Below are positions 45,501 through 57,600 of a DNA stretch of 64,000 nt, one piece after another. The stretch is taken from contig MBPM02000007.1 in assembly GCA_001695595.3 (NCBI GenBank), positions 1,116,001-1,180,000 of the forward strand. Direction: 5' to 3'. Numbering within the stretch: position 1 is the stretch's first letter; each line of letters opens with the position of its first letter. The DNA is from Plasmopara viticola (Eukaryota > Oomycota > Peronosporomycetes > Peronosporales > Peronosporaceae). Below the pieces are notes generated by a model, which saw nothing but the letters and a program-made list of their open reading frames with translations, was not told where the DNA came from and did not search any database. The translations under genes and the position numbers were made by a program.

Positions 45501-46955
45501 TCACACATCGTCACAGTATTGAACGTCAACTTTAATCGCCGCTTTTTCACTAGTTCTAACTGTATTGGCATCTGAAAGCGTCTTCTGGTTGTCCGGGCTA
45601 GTGACAGCTGCCATACTTTGTATCAATGATCCGAAACCAAATTTTTGCCAGTTGTACAGCTAAACACACAATTCCGAAAAAGAGTTGGCCGACACCGAGA
45701 CTCAACGTTTTTAGCTTGCGTACTTGGTTGGGTGGACATCAATTTTATACGCCGATTCCCATTTGCACGTTTCATTTGTATCAAGTAGATGATGCAAGTG
45801 GTACCAGGCTGGCGACCCATCTCTGCCAGATCCCACATCCCAGTAAATTCCGTTGGTCCAATTGCTGTTACAGCCAAGAGTGGTGGTAATATTTTCGCTG
45901 TGTTGTATATGGAAGATTTAATGAACTTGCATGTGTTTGTGAATATCTCCTGATGCTCACCTCTTTTTGTCGTCGCGACTTTCAATTTTGTCACTCAGCT
46001 CGTCGAGATTGATAGCACAGATTGATGCAAAATATCCAGTTTTTCCCATAGGTTAGTCTGGCAAGTTTCAGTAGGAAACGCAACTGCGTGCACAACTTTT
46101 AATGGCGCTGATGTGGACGTAAGCTTGATCTTGCCGGCACCACTTTAGACAAATTCGTGATCTATATTGTTCATATGACATGAGATTGCACAATTTTTAA
46201 AATTATCACTACTTGTTTACCATGAAACATTTAAAGCGGCATCTGATAATGGCTCAAGTGTTGGTGCTGCTGGAATTGATGGAGCTGGAACATTTGCATC
46301 ATTTTTGCCTCATAGTATCGATATGCCAATAAACACTAACAAAATCTTACGCTTGCCAGATTAATTTCTAAACAGAGAAATAATAGCTGGAGTATTGCAT
46401 ACATCCACTGGCGTCAATTCATTCTACGTGAGCAGAAATTAGTACAGTCTGAGAAGGAGAAACGAAATCAACCAAAACATCACATATTGAGGTGTGTCCT
46501 TGCTACACTGCGCAATGCAGTGGTGAATTTTGGTCCTGTAGCACCACACAGCATGAAAATATTAATACACTCGTACTTACATTTTTTTCAAAACACTGCT
46601 AACGGTGCTCCATATTCCGATACATTTCTATCATATACGAGCTCACAGCCATCGTCGATAAGTTTCAATACGGCGTCGTCAAATTCAATCCAAAAAGCAG
46701 TATGGATATTAGGACAGAATCGTTGACGACCGCATTTGCGTAAAGTTCTTTCATCTTCTCCCACCACTTCAGTATCATTTGACTGTCCTTTCCATTACTC
46801 TCTTAATCGAGACTGTGCCAACTGAGCTTTTAGCTGCTACAACGAAGAAGGAAGTGTGAGGATCGCTGCATTAAGCTGCGCTATTTAGTCAAGAGTTCGA
46901 GTGGAATTTAAATGGAGTGCGCCTTTTGTCAAACACTTGACAATTCTGATCGTGT
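45501..46955 (-). pseudogene. Unidentified gene X, decayed copy 2
   Basis: This is the best-preserved copy. Minus-strand blocks in order are: EFDDAVLKLIDDGCELVYDRNVSEYGAP (about 46600-46700) followed by a donor-like TGTAAGTACG; a hydrophobic KILLVFIGISIL and NVPAPSIPAAPTLEPLSDAA (about 46225-46350) followed by TCATGGTAAAC; NGIYWDVGSGRDGSPAWYHLHHLLD then NETCKWESAYKIDVHP (about 45735-45860); and a last exon with TLSDANTVRTSEKAAIKVDV ending at the stop 45501-45503. Donor- and acceptor-like sequences lie between the blocks, so a gene of at least four exons is likely, with in-frame stops showing decay. It is convergent with the effector ending at 45149, as copy 1 is with its effector. Family unknown. 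Confidence 0.5.
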
Positions 46956-47138
46956 CAGCAATGTTCCTTGTCAGACATTACGATCGGCAAAGTCGTTTCA
47001 CAAAGTACGTTAGTAGCAAGAAAAAAGGCTATGCTCCCAAGTATTTCTCTGCTTAGTATAGCTCATACGTACTTTAGAGCAATTATCGCATTCAAAGTCA
47101 TAAACATGCATTATACAAGCCCACTGACAACGCGATTT

Positions 47139-47197
47139 CTTCTTTTTCGATCGGCGATAGTCTTCATCGTCATCTTTCTGCTCGCGCTTTTTGTGCG
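47139..47197 (-). pseudogene. SPT16: SPT16 C-terminal tail fragment at inversion breakpoint
   Basis: The minus strand reads HKKREQKDDDEDYRRSKKKK, the same basic tail as at 27507-27569, with small changes that remove the stop position. Immediately upstream on the same strand the sequence switches to effector code (SKSFWVRCLIMYI). The SPT16 sequence that should precede it is found at about 58880-59129 on the plus strand. Confidence 0.65.
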
Positions 47198-47360
47198 CAA
47201 TGTACATTATTAGGCAGCGCACCCAAAAGCTTTTCGATGAATGATTCACAAAATTATATAAGATCTGTGAGCGTATGCTTCATCGCCCATCAGCATGATC
47301 AAAACGTCGGACGGACGAATTCTTTCCAGCAACAAAATCGACGTCAGCACAATCAACACG
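47198..47360 (-). pseudogene. Middle fragment of a broken effector
   Basis: In reverse complement this matches the second W/Y module of the family, from the codons for LTSILLLE through PSDVLIMLM to FWVRYLKMYI. It ends at 47198 in the middle of the module, right against the SPT16 tail. Its matching 3' part begins at 59130 on the plus strand. Confidence 0.75.
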
Positions 47361-48046
47361 TGTGGCCATATTTGTAACTCATACTGTTTCTAATTTAAAT
47401 TGCTTCCCCTCCCCCTTTAGACCTCTCCAATCGCGATTAATTGCGTGGTTTAGTGGGTACATTCCAAACCCTATTGGTGCTACACGTCACAGAATTCAGA
47501 ATTTTCGCACGTAGCTCTAAAAGGTTATCCTGATCTGATCTTTTGAGCAAATCAGTATTGCTGGATAGTTTAATTTCCATTCTAATTTAAAAAGCGATTG
47601 TCTTGGTACGATACGGTGATCGATTGCAAAATTGGGTCGGTGTCGCGGTTGCGGAACGGTGGTGACCATGGCTGTATTTCAGCTAAAGCGCGTCGGACAT
47701 TTGGTTGGTACAGCACAGTATGACTTTATTCTTATTCAGATGTGTGATTCTCGCTCGTAACAGCTTCACTGATCGAGCAAACGCTAGCTTGCAGTCGCGA
47801 CAGAATGTAAAATCGAAGCGTCATGAGACTTCGGCTCAATGAGTTGATGTTTCCTGATAGATGCTTCCTGATTAGTGATTCAAGTTAATGCGGTTTACTC
47901 CCGCCTTGTTCAATTTTAGTATTACATTTGCTTTCCTATCGCTGTTTTGATAGCTTAGCGGCGCAGAAATATTCAATCGCATAGTTTCGTTGATGGAAAC
48001 AGAACAATATACAATCAAGCTTCTTATAGAAAGCCACTATTAATTT

Positions 48047-48192
48047 TGTTAACATTACACCGCTGAATGCATGTTGAACAGGTGGATGGCTTCACAGTAA
48101 TTACAAGTACGTCACAATTAGTAATTACATATGGTAGCCGTTCATTGGTCAGGATAAATATATTCACTTCGGTTTTTACTTTCTTCTCAACA
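48047..48192 (+). repeat. 5' LTR of copia element D
   Basis: This 146-bp LTR has GTAATTAC palindromes at 48097-48104 and 48121-48128 with ACGTCA between them (48109-48114). Confidence 0.95.
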
Positions 48193-48234
48193 GGTTAACA
48201 GCCGCAACAAGCTCAAGCAACGTTCTCGCCCAAT

Positions 48235-51200
48235 ATGAACAAGCGCACCGAAGTCCTCCTAGGAAGTGGTAACTATTACCACTGGGAGTTTAACATGAGG
48301 ATGACCCTGGCGCGGAAGGGTCTCCTGGGACACATCATGGCCGTCAAGGAAGAGAAGGACGTCACGGAGGCGTGGCTGGTTAATGATGCCAAGGCGCTAG
48401 GCATCATTGCTCAAGGCGTTGAGATCCAGCACCAGACCAAGATTCGGTCGGCTACGCGTGCTATGGAGGCGTGGGGAACCCTCCGCGATTTCTACAATCG
48501 CTCGACTCTTCACAATCGTGTTGTGATGACTCGTCGTCTACATGAGTTCAAGATGGAAAGTGGAACAAGCATGGCAGAGCATCTGGACTCTTTTGATGAG
48601 CTAGTAGTGGGACTACAGACTACGGGAGAGCAAATTGATGAGTCACGCCAGCTGGTGGTTCTTCTCAGCAGTCTACCTTCGGAGTACGACTTGATTTCGT
48701 CAATTGTGGAAAATGCAAGAGACATTTCGTTGATAGAAGTCAAGGAGAAGCTGCTCAAAGAGTCGGAGAAGCTGCAGAGGAAAGAAGCTACAGAGAAAGC
48801 GTTTCGCGTAAATGGAAATGGAAATGCTAGAAGATTCAAAGGTGGTCGGGACAATGGGCGAAAGGGTGGTCCTCCACGCAATAACGGCGGATTCAAGGGC
48901 AAGTGCTTCAACTGTGACCAGTTTGGACACATGAAGCGGAACTGCCCCGCCGGTAAAAGATTCAACAGCGACGACACGGTGTTTGCTGTTGGTGAAGGGA
49001 AGTCATCAGGATGGCTGATTGATAGTGGAGCAACTTCCCACATGACCCCACACAGGAAGGACTTGTTCGAGTACAAGGGCCTAGAAGCTAGCATCGAAGT
49101 TACGATTGCAGACGGGAAGAAGTTGCTTGTCAAAGGAGCCGGCACGGTAAAATTGACTGGTTTGAACGGAATGAGGATTCGCATGGTCGAAGTTCTGCAC
49201 ATTCCCGGACTCGACAGAAGGTTGCTGTCAGTTGGCAAATTGGCAGAGCGTGGCATGAGTGTAATTTCGCGTTCGTCATGTGTCATTTGGAACAAGAAGC
49301 AAGCAATTGCGTCGGGCACAAAAGCTGGAAAGTCGTATTTTCTTGACTGTGAGCAAGAAGAAGCATGTCTCGTTGAATATACTGGGGCTGACAATCAGTG
49401 GGAGCTTTGGCATGCACGCATGGGGCACCCCAGCAAGGATGCGCTGATCAGGACACAGCGATTGACTAATGGTATCCCGATTATCAAGCAAAGTGTGGAA
49501 AAATTGTGTGCCGGGTGTTTGAAGGGCAAGCAGACGATCACGGTGTTTCCGTCTCGTTCAATGACAAAGACGACACGTGTGTTGGAGCGTGTTCACACAG
49601 ATGTCATGGGGCCAATGCGAACTATCTCGAAGGGTGGTGCCAAATACATTCTCACGTTTGTGGATGACTTTTCACGATATGTTGCAATTTTTCTGATCAA
49701 GAGCAAGAGTGAAGTTGCTGGCAAGTTCAAGGAGTTTCTGACATTATACGAAAACCAGTGGGGTGCACGACTAAGATGTTTGCGATCCGACAACGGAACC
49801 GAGTTCGTAAACAAGAAAATGGCAGGAATATGTCAAGAGAACGGCATTGTACACCAGCGCTCCGTCCCATACAGCCCGCAGCAAAACGGAGTAGCGGAGC
49901 GGATGAACAGGACAATTATGGAGAAAGCCCGCAGCATGTTACACTACAAGAGCGTATCGACGGAATGGTGGGCGGAAGCGGTAAATACAGCGGTTTATTT
50001 AATTAATCGCTCCAGCAATGCGGTCAATCCTGACACCACGCCGTATGAGCTAGTTTTTAAAATGAAGCCTCGAATGGATCACCTGCGCGTATTTGGTTCG
50101 CAAGGCTACGCTCATATTGACGATGTGAAACGGACCAAACTGGAACCCAAGAGTTTCAAGTGTATGTTTCTTGGCTATGCAGAGAATGTCAAGGGCTATC
50201 GCGTGTTTGACTTGGAGAATGCCAAGATTAAAGTGACCCGCTCTGTAAAGTTGGATGAGCGTGAGGTTGGCGGCATCTACGACACGCAAGAGCTTAAGCC
50301 GGAAACAATTGTTCAAGTAGTTAAGGATGGCGATGAAGTCAATGTTCAGCATCAAGTGGATCGACAGTCAGTTCCGGACGATCCCATGGGAGCTGTCGAA
50401 GAGACAGTCGAGGATGTCAATATGGAGGATGTAAATCGTACACCAAGCGCAGTTGTACAGCGGCTAATGCCTTCTGAGAGCCCTGTACGAAACGGGCTTG
50501 AGCTAACGGAGTATCATCAACCTTCCCAAGTGCAACAAGAAGATCGTTTGGTGTTTCGGCCTGAATTGGAGCGAACACGAGTAAGACGTGAGCCAGTGCT
50601 TATGCTAAGAAACGGTTCCGATGGTGGAGAGTCAACAGAAGGAAGTGAGGGCCCACCGACTCCAAAGCGTGCTAGGATTGACGAAGATGGACTAATTGCG
50701 GAAGCCTTTCTTGCCTACGCTGTGAATATTGACGATGATATGGACTCACCGACTACTTATACTCAAGCAATGGCAAGCGACGATGCAATGAAATGGCGTG
50801 AAGCAATGGATGCTGAGCTTCGCTCTCACGAAGAGAATAAAACGTGGACATTGCAGCCACGAGGGGAGATTGGACGCACAATTGGATCACGATGGGTATT
50901 TGCCAAAAAGCGTGATCAGAATGGCGCTATCGTGCGATACAAGGCACGACTAGTCGCGAAAGGTTTCAAGCAGAAGTATGGCGTTGACTTTTTCGAGACA
51001 TATTCCCCGGTTGCCAACATGAATTCGATCCGAATAATTCTCGCGGTATGTGTTGAATGTGGCTATCAAATGGAACAGCTGGACGTCGACACGGCTTTTC
51101 TTAATAGCGTGTTGACGGACAACGTTTTTATGGAAGTTCCGCTTGGTGTCGACAATGCTCAAGGAAACATATGTCAACTAAACAAGGCTATTTACGGACT

Positions 51201-52325
51201 TAAGCAAGCAGCGAGTGCCTGGAACAAGACAATACATCGTGTCTTCATCAGGAATGGCTTTAAGAGTTGCGGAGCAGATCAATGTGTTTATGTCAAGAGA
51301 ACTAAAGAAGGTTTTGCTTACGTTGGACTATATGTGGACGACATGATTATCGCAGCAAGAAGCAGCAAAGAATTAAATCAAGTAAAGGGAGTACTCAAGA
51401 ATGCTTTCAAGATGAAGGAGCTTGGTCAGGCGGAATTTATTTTGGGTATGGAAATTGATCACGACAGGTCAGCTGGAATTTTGATGATCAAACAGACTCG
51501 CTACATCGATGACGTGGTCAAGCGATTCGGTCAACAAGATGCCAAAAGTGTTGAAAACCCTTGCGTATCAGGATTGAAGCTGTCGTCAAAGCAGTCACCC
51601 ACAACGGAAGAGGGACGGTCGACAATGCGATCAAAGCCTTATCGCTCTTTGATTGGATGCCTGCTGTACATAACGACATGCACTCGGCCTGATATTGCTT
51701 ACGTGGTGACGCAGCTATCACGTTTTCTGGAGAACCCAGGACTACAACATTGGAGCGCAGCAATTCGAGTAGTACGGTATCTGAAGACCACGCGTCAAAT
51801 CGGTATCGTCTACCGAGAAACTGGAAGCGTTACGGTCAAGGCATACTCGGATGCAGATTGGGGCAGCAACACGGATGACAGACGCTCGGTCTCGGGAATT
51901 ATGGTCATGATTGCAAGCGCACCAGTGGTATTCAAGTCGAAGTACCAGCGGACAGTTGCGCTGAGCTCAGCGGAGCTGAGTATATGGCTCTCAGCTTATG
52001 CACACAAGAAGTTCTTTGGACGCGGGCAATGCTAAAGGACATGGGTCACGAGCAAGTTGAAGGCACACAGGTTTGGGAAGACAACCAGGGTGCGATTGCG
52101 TTAGCCAATAACGCCGGATACCATGCTAGGACGAAGCATGTGGACATCAAGCACCACTTTATTCGTGAGAGCGTGCAAGAAGGACTGTTGAAGATCGAAT
52201 ATATCGACACGAAGAGTCAGCTTGCAGATATGCTGACGAAGGCAGTTGGGACCAAGATGCTTAAGTATCTGCGCGAAGCCACAGGAATCAAGACCAAGTC
52301 AGCAACAAAGGACACACAGCATTAG
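48235..52325 (+). pseudogene. Copia element D gag-pol polyprotein, one frameshift near the end
   Basis: The ATG at 48235 opens 1266 codons. Gag occupies residues 1 to about 220, with the CCHC knuckle at about 224-237 (C-F-N-C-D-Q-F-G-H-M-K-R-N-C). The aspartic protease LIDSGATSHMTPH has its Asp near 263. Integrase has WELWHARMGHPS and the C-A-G-C-L-K-G-K zinc region, then catalytic D near 452 (VHTDVMGPM), D near 518 (RSDNGTEF) and E (NGVAERMNRT). Reverse transcriptase has FFETYSPVANMNSIR and LYVDDM near 1032. RNase H has DADWGSNTDDRRS near 1206. One A is missing near 51973 (GCGGAAGCTGAG type to GCGGAGCTGAG), so the 1266-residue product lacks the last RNase H part. That part is read from 51984 to 52325 in another frame and ends LADMLTKAVGTKMLKYL. 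It might be a sequencing error. Confidence 0.93.
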
Positions 52326-52338
52326 CGGTGAGTGGGAG

Positions 52339-52484
52339 TGTTAACATTACACCGCTGAATGCATGTTGAACAGGTGGATGGCTTCACAGTAATTACAAGT
52401 ACGTCACAATTAGTAATTACATATGGTAGCCGTTCATTGGTCAGGATAAATATATTCACTTCGGTTTTTACTTTCTTCTCAACA
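52339..52484 (+). repeat. 3' LTR of copia element D
   Basis: This LTR is identical to the 5' LTR. Its plus strand has an ATG and an open frame running out into the flanking DNA. Confidence 0.95.
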
Positions 52485-53316
52485 AATTTTCTATTGTTCT
52501 GTCTCGTCTATCTACTATTTATCACCCATTATACTTATGAGAAGACGCTAGAGCTTTGGGCCTAAAGTATTGCATTTGACGTGTAAGTATCATTACAAAA
52601 AAAAAATTAAGAAACTGTCGCGTTGCGATCGTAATTATCCACCGATTGCCTAGAATAGGGTTGCAAGATCCGCTGCAGATTTTTTTGCGGCTTACCCGCT
52701 ATTAATGTCCTTAAATTTGAAAATCCAGGGTATGCCAAGCACGAATACTACCCGAAACCAACTCGACTAGTAAATGCCATTTCTTCGTTGCACTAACATT
52801 GCATACTAGAAATCCAGTTACACCGACCTTTTGATCGCCACTGCTCTGATCAACGAATAAATTTTTATCGGTTCATGTAAAACTTCACGCGACCTTTGCT
52901 TTTGTTTCCTGCCAATGTTTTGTTGGAGAGTGCAAGCACTTTACAGCATTCCAGAACCAGCATGCGACAATTGCGAGCGACAACTGCCGAGTATTTATCG
53001 TCTTTTTAAGGCAAAGTATGTTCACATCTCTCGAAAGTCAGCGACCTTTCAATGCCACCTCATTGCAGTTCGGTAAGGAGCTTGTATTGTAGCACTAGCT
53101 TGCTCTGCTTAATGGGTCACAGGAAATTCTTGAGGCTTCGTCGAGTTTTTAATCTTCGATGTGATGATTTTCATAAGCCTCCAGTTGTATTATATTTTTT
53201 GCTAAATCCTAGCACTAAAAAGCACAGCAAGGCAAAATTTCATGCAGCTTCGTAGGAAATCACAGCTGTAATGTAGCCAAAGTATTCTTACTACACGTTT
53301 TCATTCCGAAATTCTT

Positions 53317-54462
53317 CTGCAGTCAGCACCTTTACAATAGTGGTGTACGCCATGTGTTTGTCAGTCGCAGGCGACTCATGCTCTACCACCGCAAATAGCA
53401 TTTGCAAAACTTGATCAAAGTCGAAGGGAGTGTGTAAAGCTGTCTTCAGTTCTTAATGCATTGTACTTTTCTAGGTAGAGCAGCCCGGTTTGAAAAAAGA
53501 ATGGTGGACCAATCAGCTTCCGCATTATTTTGCACCAGCATGGACACGATTCTGGACGGGGGTATGTTCACATCCAACCAAATAGACACTTAATCGTCAA
53601 GACATCTCGATTCGTAAAAAATTTGTAGCCAAAGTAAAATTTGAAGTAAAGCAGCATCCTCAGAGCTCATGCGGGAGACTGATAGCACATCGCCAACAGC
53701 ATCTTTGTTGAATTTGAGCAAAATCGTTAGGTAGCTGGTCAAAATGTGATACTTCTTGTCTGGGAGCCTTTGGAAGTACCCCACGTACGCCAAAATACGA
53801 TCACGACGATTCTTAGAAATCTCCTCTGCCAAATGTACTTTTTGATGGAATATTTTGCTGGCAAGTTCATGCTTTTGTCTGAGGACTAGACCCTTGACTT
53901 CATTGTTTGCAGCTTTAGCGAAATTTATAGCTAGCGCTTTTGATCCTTCAGCATTGGTCGCGGTGATTAGTATCTTGGACAATGTTTCGGCGTCATATAT
54001 GGCCGACATTGCCTCAACGATAAACTCGTAATCATTCTCTTCGAAGTGGCGGCCGAAATGGCAGACTAAATAAGCCCACCAGATGCAATCCTTGGAGAAC
54101 AAAACGTTGATGTTTGGGTCGGTTAGACACAAACCATCATAGACTGCTTGCAAAACCATTTTGTCTTTCATGAATGGGTCGAGGACATCTTTCTTGAGAC
54201 CCCTCACTATAGTACTTCTTGCAACCTTTCCAATTAATTTGGCAAATTGTGAGACTGCCATCCCTATTCTGTCTTCGTCATCGCCATTCGTCACCTCGTG
54301 AGTTTCTGTGACCGCTGATGCAGCAGAATTGTTACGGACAAATGCGAGCGAAGACGCCGTACGTGATGCGGCCAATTAGGCATCCGTCTCCGCTGTGTCA
54401 GCGAACGCATTCGCAGCTAAGGCACTGGTGAGTAAAGCAATGCGTAAGTAGCAAAATCGCAT
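53317..54462 (-). pseudogene. 5' part of the broken effector
   Basis: The start codon (54460-54462) and signal peptide are those of the family. A GAA to TAA change at 54376-54378 stops translation after about 28 residues. A second stop at 53590-53592 replaces a Leu codon (TTA to TAA) in the first W/Y module, and a small deletion follows near 53490. The recognisable sequence ends at about 53317 after the codons for KVLTA, where the displaced 5'-flank block begins. Its continuation lies in reverse order at 47360-47198 and 59130-59648. Confidence 0.85.
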
Positions 54463-54650
54463 GATGAAAAGTTGACTGTGCCGCGAGATTGTACAATCAA
54501 TACACAAAATTGAATTGTTAAGCGTGAAGGAATGGAATTTGCGAAAGCAGGCACATACCAGGCTGAACGCTGCGTGGATTGTGACAGTGCATGTGCTCCT
54601 TTTTACAAACTTAGTTAGCACATCATTTTTTCCCTAAAAATACAACTCAC
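54463..54650 (-). promoter_or_regulatory. 5' flank of the broken effector (shortened)
   Basis: The conserved block with ATGATGTGCTAACTAAGT is present, but part of the usual initiator-like segment is lost. Beyond about 54650 the sequence switches directly to the repeat-block arm, so roughly 1.7 kb of the usual flank is missing here and is found instead at 47361-53316. The junction lies in TGCGAA. Confidence 0.55.
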
Positions 54651-57600
54651 TTGAGCCGAGGTTGCTGCGAAATAAACAAAAAATTCCTTATTTGCCAAGG
54701 AGTGTTCTTTTGAAAATCTTCAATCTCCACTTTCATTATGTCAACCTTACACTAAATTAGCATAAAACTCAACAATGGGTTTGTAGCGGAGTTGTTTCCC
54801 AAGATGAGATTGGGCTTGGTACCGGCTATTAGCAGAATTCTTACAAACTTATAGGTAGGATCAACAAAGTAGTGTTGCATAAAATAGAGAAATCTTAAAT
54901 TAAAATGTATATGCAGATCGTGAGGAAGACCCCTTTACGCCTTAAAAGGTTTTCGTAGATAATTTTGTGCCCACGGTTCCAAATTTCTTTTTCGCATCCG
55001 TCGGACACTACCTAAAAGACTTCCAAGCTTTTATGGGCCTTTGGATGAGGCTGCATCTACAGCTCTCTCTGCTACCCAGCATCTAAAGCGTCATGCCGTA
55101 TGAGCTCTCTAGGATCAAAGACTCAGATAGCATAGGTTTCAGTAGCACCCGTGATTGCGCTCTTTTTTTGGTATAACTTAAAAGTTTCTTTACGGAATAA
55201 ATGTAGAGATAACCACTTAGAAGGCTTCAATCACGGATGATCAGGTGCGCGTTCGCACTCTTTCAACTGAGAGGACAAGCGAAATGCTAGGCACTTACAC
55301 GTGAATCGCTTCATCTAGGTTCTTTGTAGTTTAGATACATATGAAGAAAAAGTTAAGAGCTACGTTCCTTCTGGTGCACTTTGAGTTACGCTAAGCGCAC
55401 GCTTTCTTTCCTACGAGGAAGCCAACCGTGACTATAAATATAGAAACGAATTAATAAAATTAACGGTCTTCATTAGGGGGGCGCCATTCCTTGAAGAACC
55501 TATGGTAACTGTGCTCATTGTCGCCTTATAAGTAAAGCTCAAATCTTAGCATTTCTACAGCAACAATGAAAGAGAAACTCAAACACTCTCTAAGATTAGA
55601 GCAGCCACAGACAGGCTTGCTTCTTCGGAATGCCGTTGAAAGGTTTTTTCTTCTACGATGACACGGGTAATAGGGTCTGCTAGCCCGCTGACTCGTGATC
55701 AATCACAATACACTTAAATGCTGCCGAGCGAAGCAAAATCCGCTACGGTAGCTGCGGTACATAATCGCGCCTGCCCCGAAGGAAACCTACGACGTCGATT
55801 TCTTTCTCACCCAATGACTCAAATTGGTCGCTAGTAAAAGCCAAGCCCCCCCCCACTCAGAAAAATATAAGTTTGAGTCAGAGACGAGCGCTCCACCGGA
55901 GAAAAACTGAGTCTTTTATGATGGGTGTGTAGTTGATACGCACCATGAATTTGATAAACTTATGCCCAGAGATGCTGACAGCACGTGATTGAAACCCACC
56001 CGCGATGTGCTACGCAAGCTTACGAGGTCATGAACAACCATTCGAGTCCTGGTAGACTCTGGCGTGTTAAAAAAGATCGCGCGTCAGCAAATGACTGCGC
56101 CCCACCAAAATATACTGAATTATTTCTAAGAAAATCCTCACGTTGATTAGTCGATTTTAATCTAACTGATTAAAAGGACGGTTGAAGCCAGTATAGGGCT
56201 GTAGCAAATCCAGGTTTTGAGATATAATATATCTTATTACTTTTGTTTTTCACGTACTTGATCGTGGCAGACAAAACAAGCTCTCAATCACCTAGTGTGG
56301 CAAGGCCAGATGTGCCAACCGCATAGTGTACGCTTTAGGGGTTTTGTGAGTCCTGTTGTGCGTAGACAAGAAAGCCTGGGCAAAATACACAACCCAAATT
56401 TGATGGTTAACATTTTACGAAGGTAGCTGTAATGATGCCTTCCTCAGCGCAAATGCACGCTCCACTGGTAGCACTGGCAACCGAAGCGCTTCAAATGTTG
56501 GAGACATAGCTTAATAGATGGGTACCAAATGCAGTTGGCGACATTCCTCAAGTAGGAAACATAAGTCTGCAAAACACGTGCAGACTTTAGAAATTTAGAA
56601 GCAGTCGCGCATTGGCCATCGCTACAATTTCAATCTGTGGAAGGCTTACCCCCGGAAAAGTGCTGGCTATGCAAGCCTTATAAGGCATTTGCCCAATCTT
56701 TTGATAAAAAACAATCAATGCTGGAGAAATTAAAGCTTTTACACGCTTTACGTAGCATCAAGAAAAATTTCCAGCGTAAATCAGCGCTGGATTCGCCGGG
56801 TGGGGCGAAGTCATGAAACATTGCTTGCACAGCTTTGGGTCAGTCAACTCTTTTCATTATCTCGGCGATCTTGAGTTTTTTTACTACTGTCCAGGCAGCT
56901 TATAGCTGTCATTTTAACCGAGACAAGAAATTCCTGCCATTCGGGTTGCACTTAATACGATTCGTCGGCAATATTTAGCGTTCAGTTATTTGCAGTGATC
57001 CGAGACGCATTCATGGGGACACCAATAGACTTGCCTCACATGCCACAACGAATGACTAGATGCTTTATTGTTCTTGCGAAATATTATGCTTGCATTGAGT
57101 ATAAATCAAGAAACTTTCGCGCTCGAGGGTGCGCTTATATGTAGGCCAGGCATTGCGTTCGCCCATCAAGAATTCATTAAACGAACGATGTTGCTGGTTT
57201 ACAAGCTGATACAATATAGAGCGACTGGTTAGTATTTCAGAGTGGTTAAGCCAAGTAGATATTTGAATACTATGTTTCCCCATTACATCTGGCTCTGGTA
57301 GTTTTCAGTATTCCTCTTAACGCTTGCAAAACTATTGTTACTGCTCAAAACGTACTTGCTAAAATTCAAAGCGTATCAATCTGGAGTTGATTACTAGACC
57401 ATATGGCCATATAGTTTGCTTAAAGACACAATAGAGACCGATGCACTAGTTTATTAATGGCTTTGTACCCGAGAAAAAAGAAGCTAAGGCATCGCTGAGC
57501 TTTTCACCCTGGGTTAAAGCAATCAATATTTTTGATATTTCATTAAAGCGCGGTCGCTTCTCTTAGGTTTATAGAAACTCGCCCAAAATTAATCTTCTTG

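Larger units (their letters stand above)
48047..52484 (+). mobile_element. Copia element D, nearly intact and recent
   Basis: Identical 146-bp LTRs (48047-48192 and 52339-52484) flank the element. AATTT is duplicated at 48042-48046 and 52485-52489. The primer-binding candidate GGTTAACAGCCGCAA lies at 48193-48207, and the purine tract GGTGAGTGGGAG ends at 52338. LTRs are the same as those of element B. Only one coding lesion was found, so this is the least damaged copia copy. Confidence 0.96.
47361..53316 (+). repeat. Displaced effector 5' flank, interrupted by copia D
   Basis: With copia D removed, 47361-47490 matches 38441-38600 and 47490-48046 plus 52485-53316 matches about 36935-38430. 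Both are in plus orientation, but their order is swapped relative to the flank of the 38847 effector. The outer ends abut effector fragments on both sides (47360 and 53317). No gene is seen in it. Confidence 0.75.

Noticed and set aside
48510..49394. A 294-residue open frame on the minus strand, antisense to gag of copia D (also seen opposite gag in copia B)
   Set aside because: It mirrors the codon pattern of the real gag frame, has no recognisable family, and its persistence in B only reflects near identity of the two elements.
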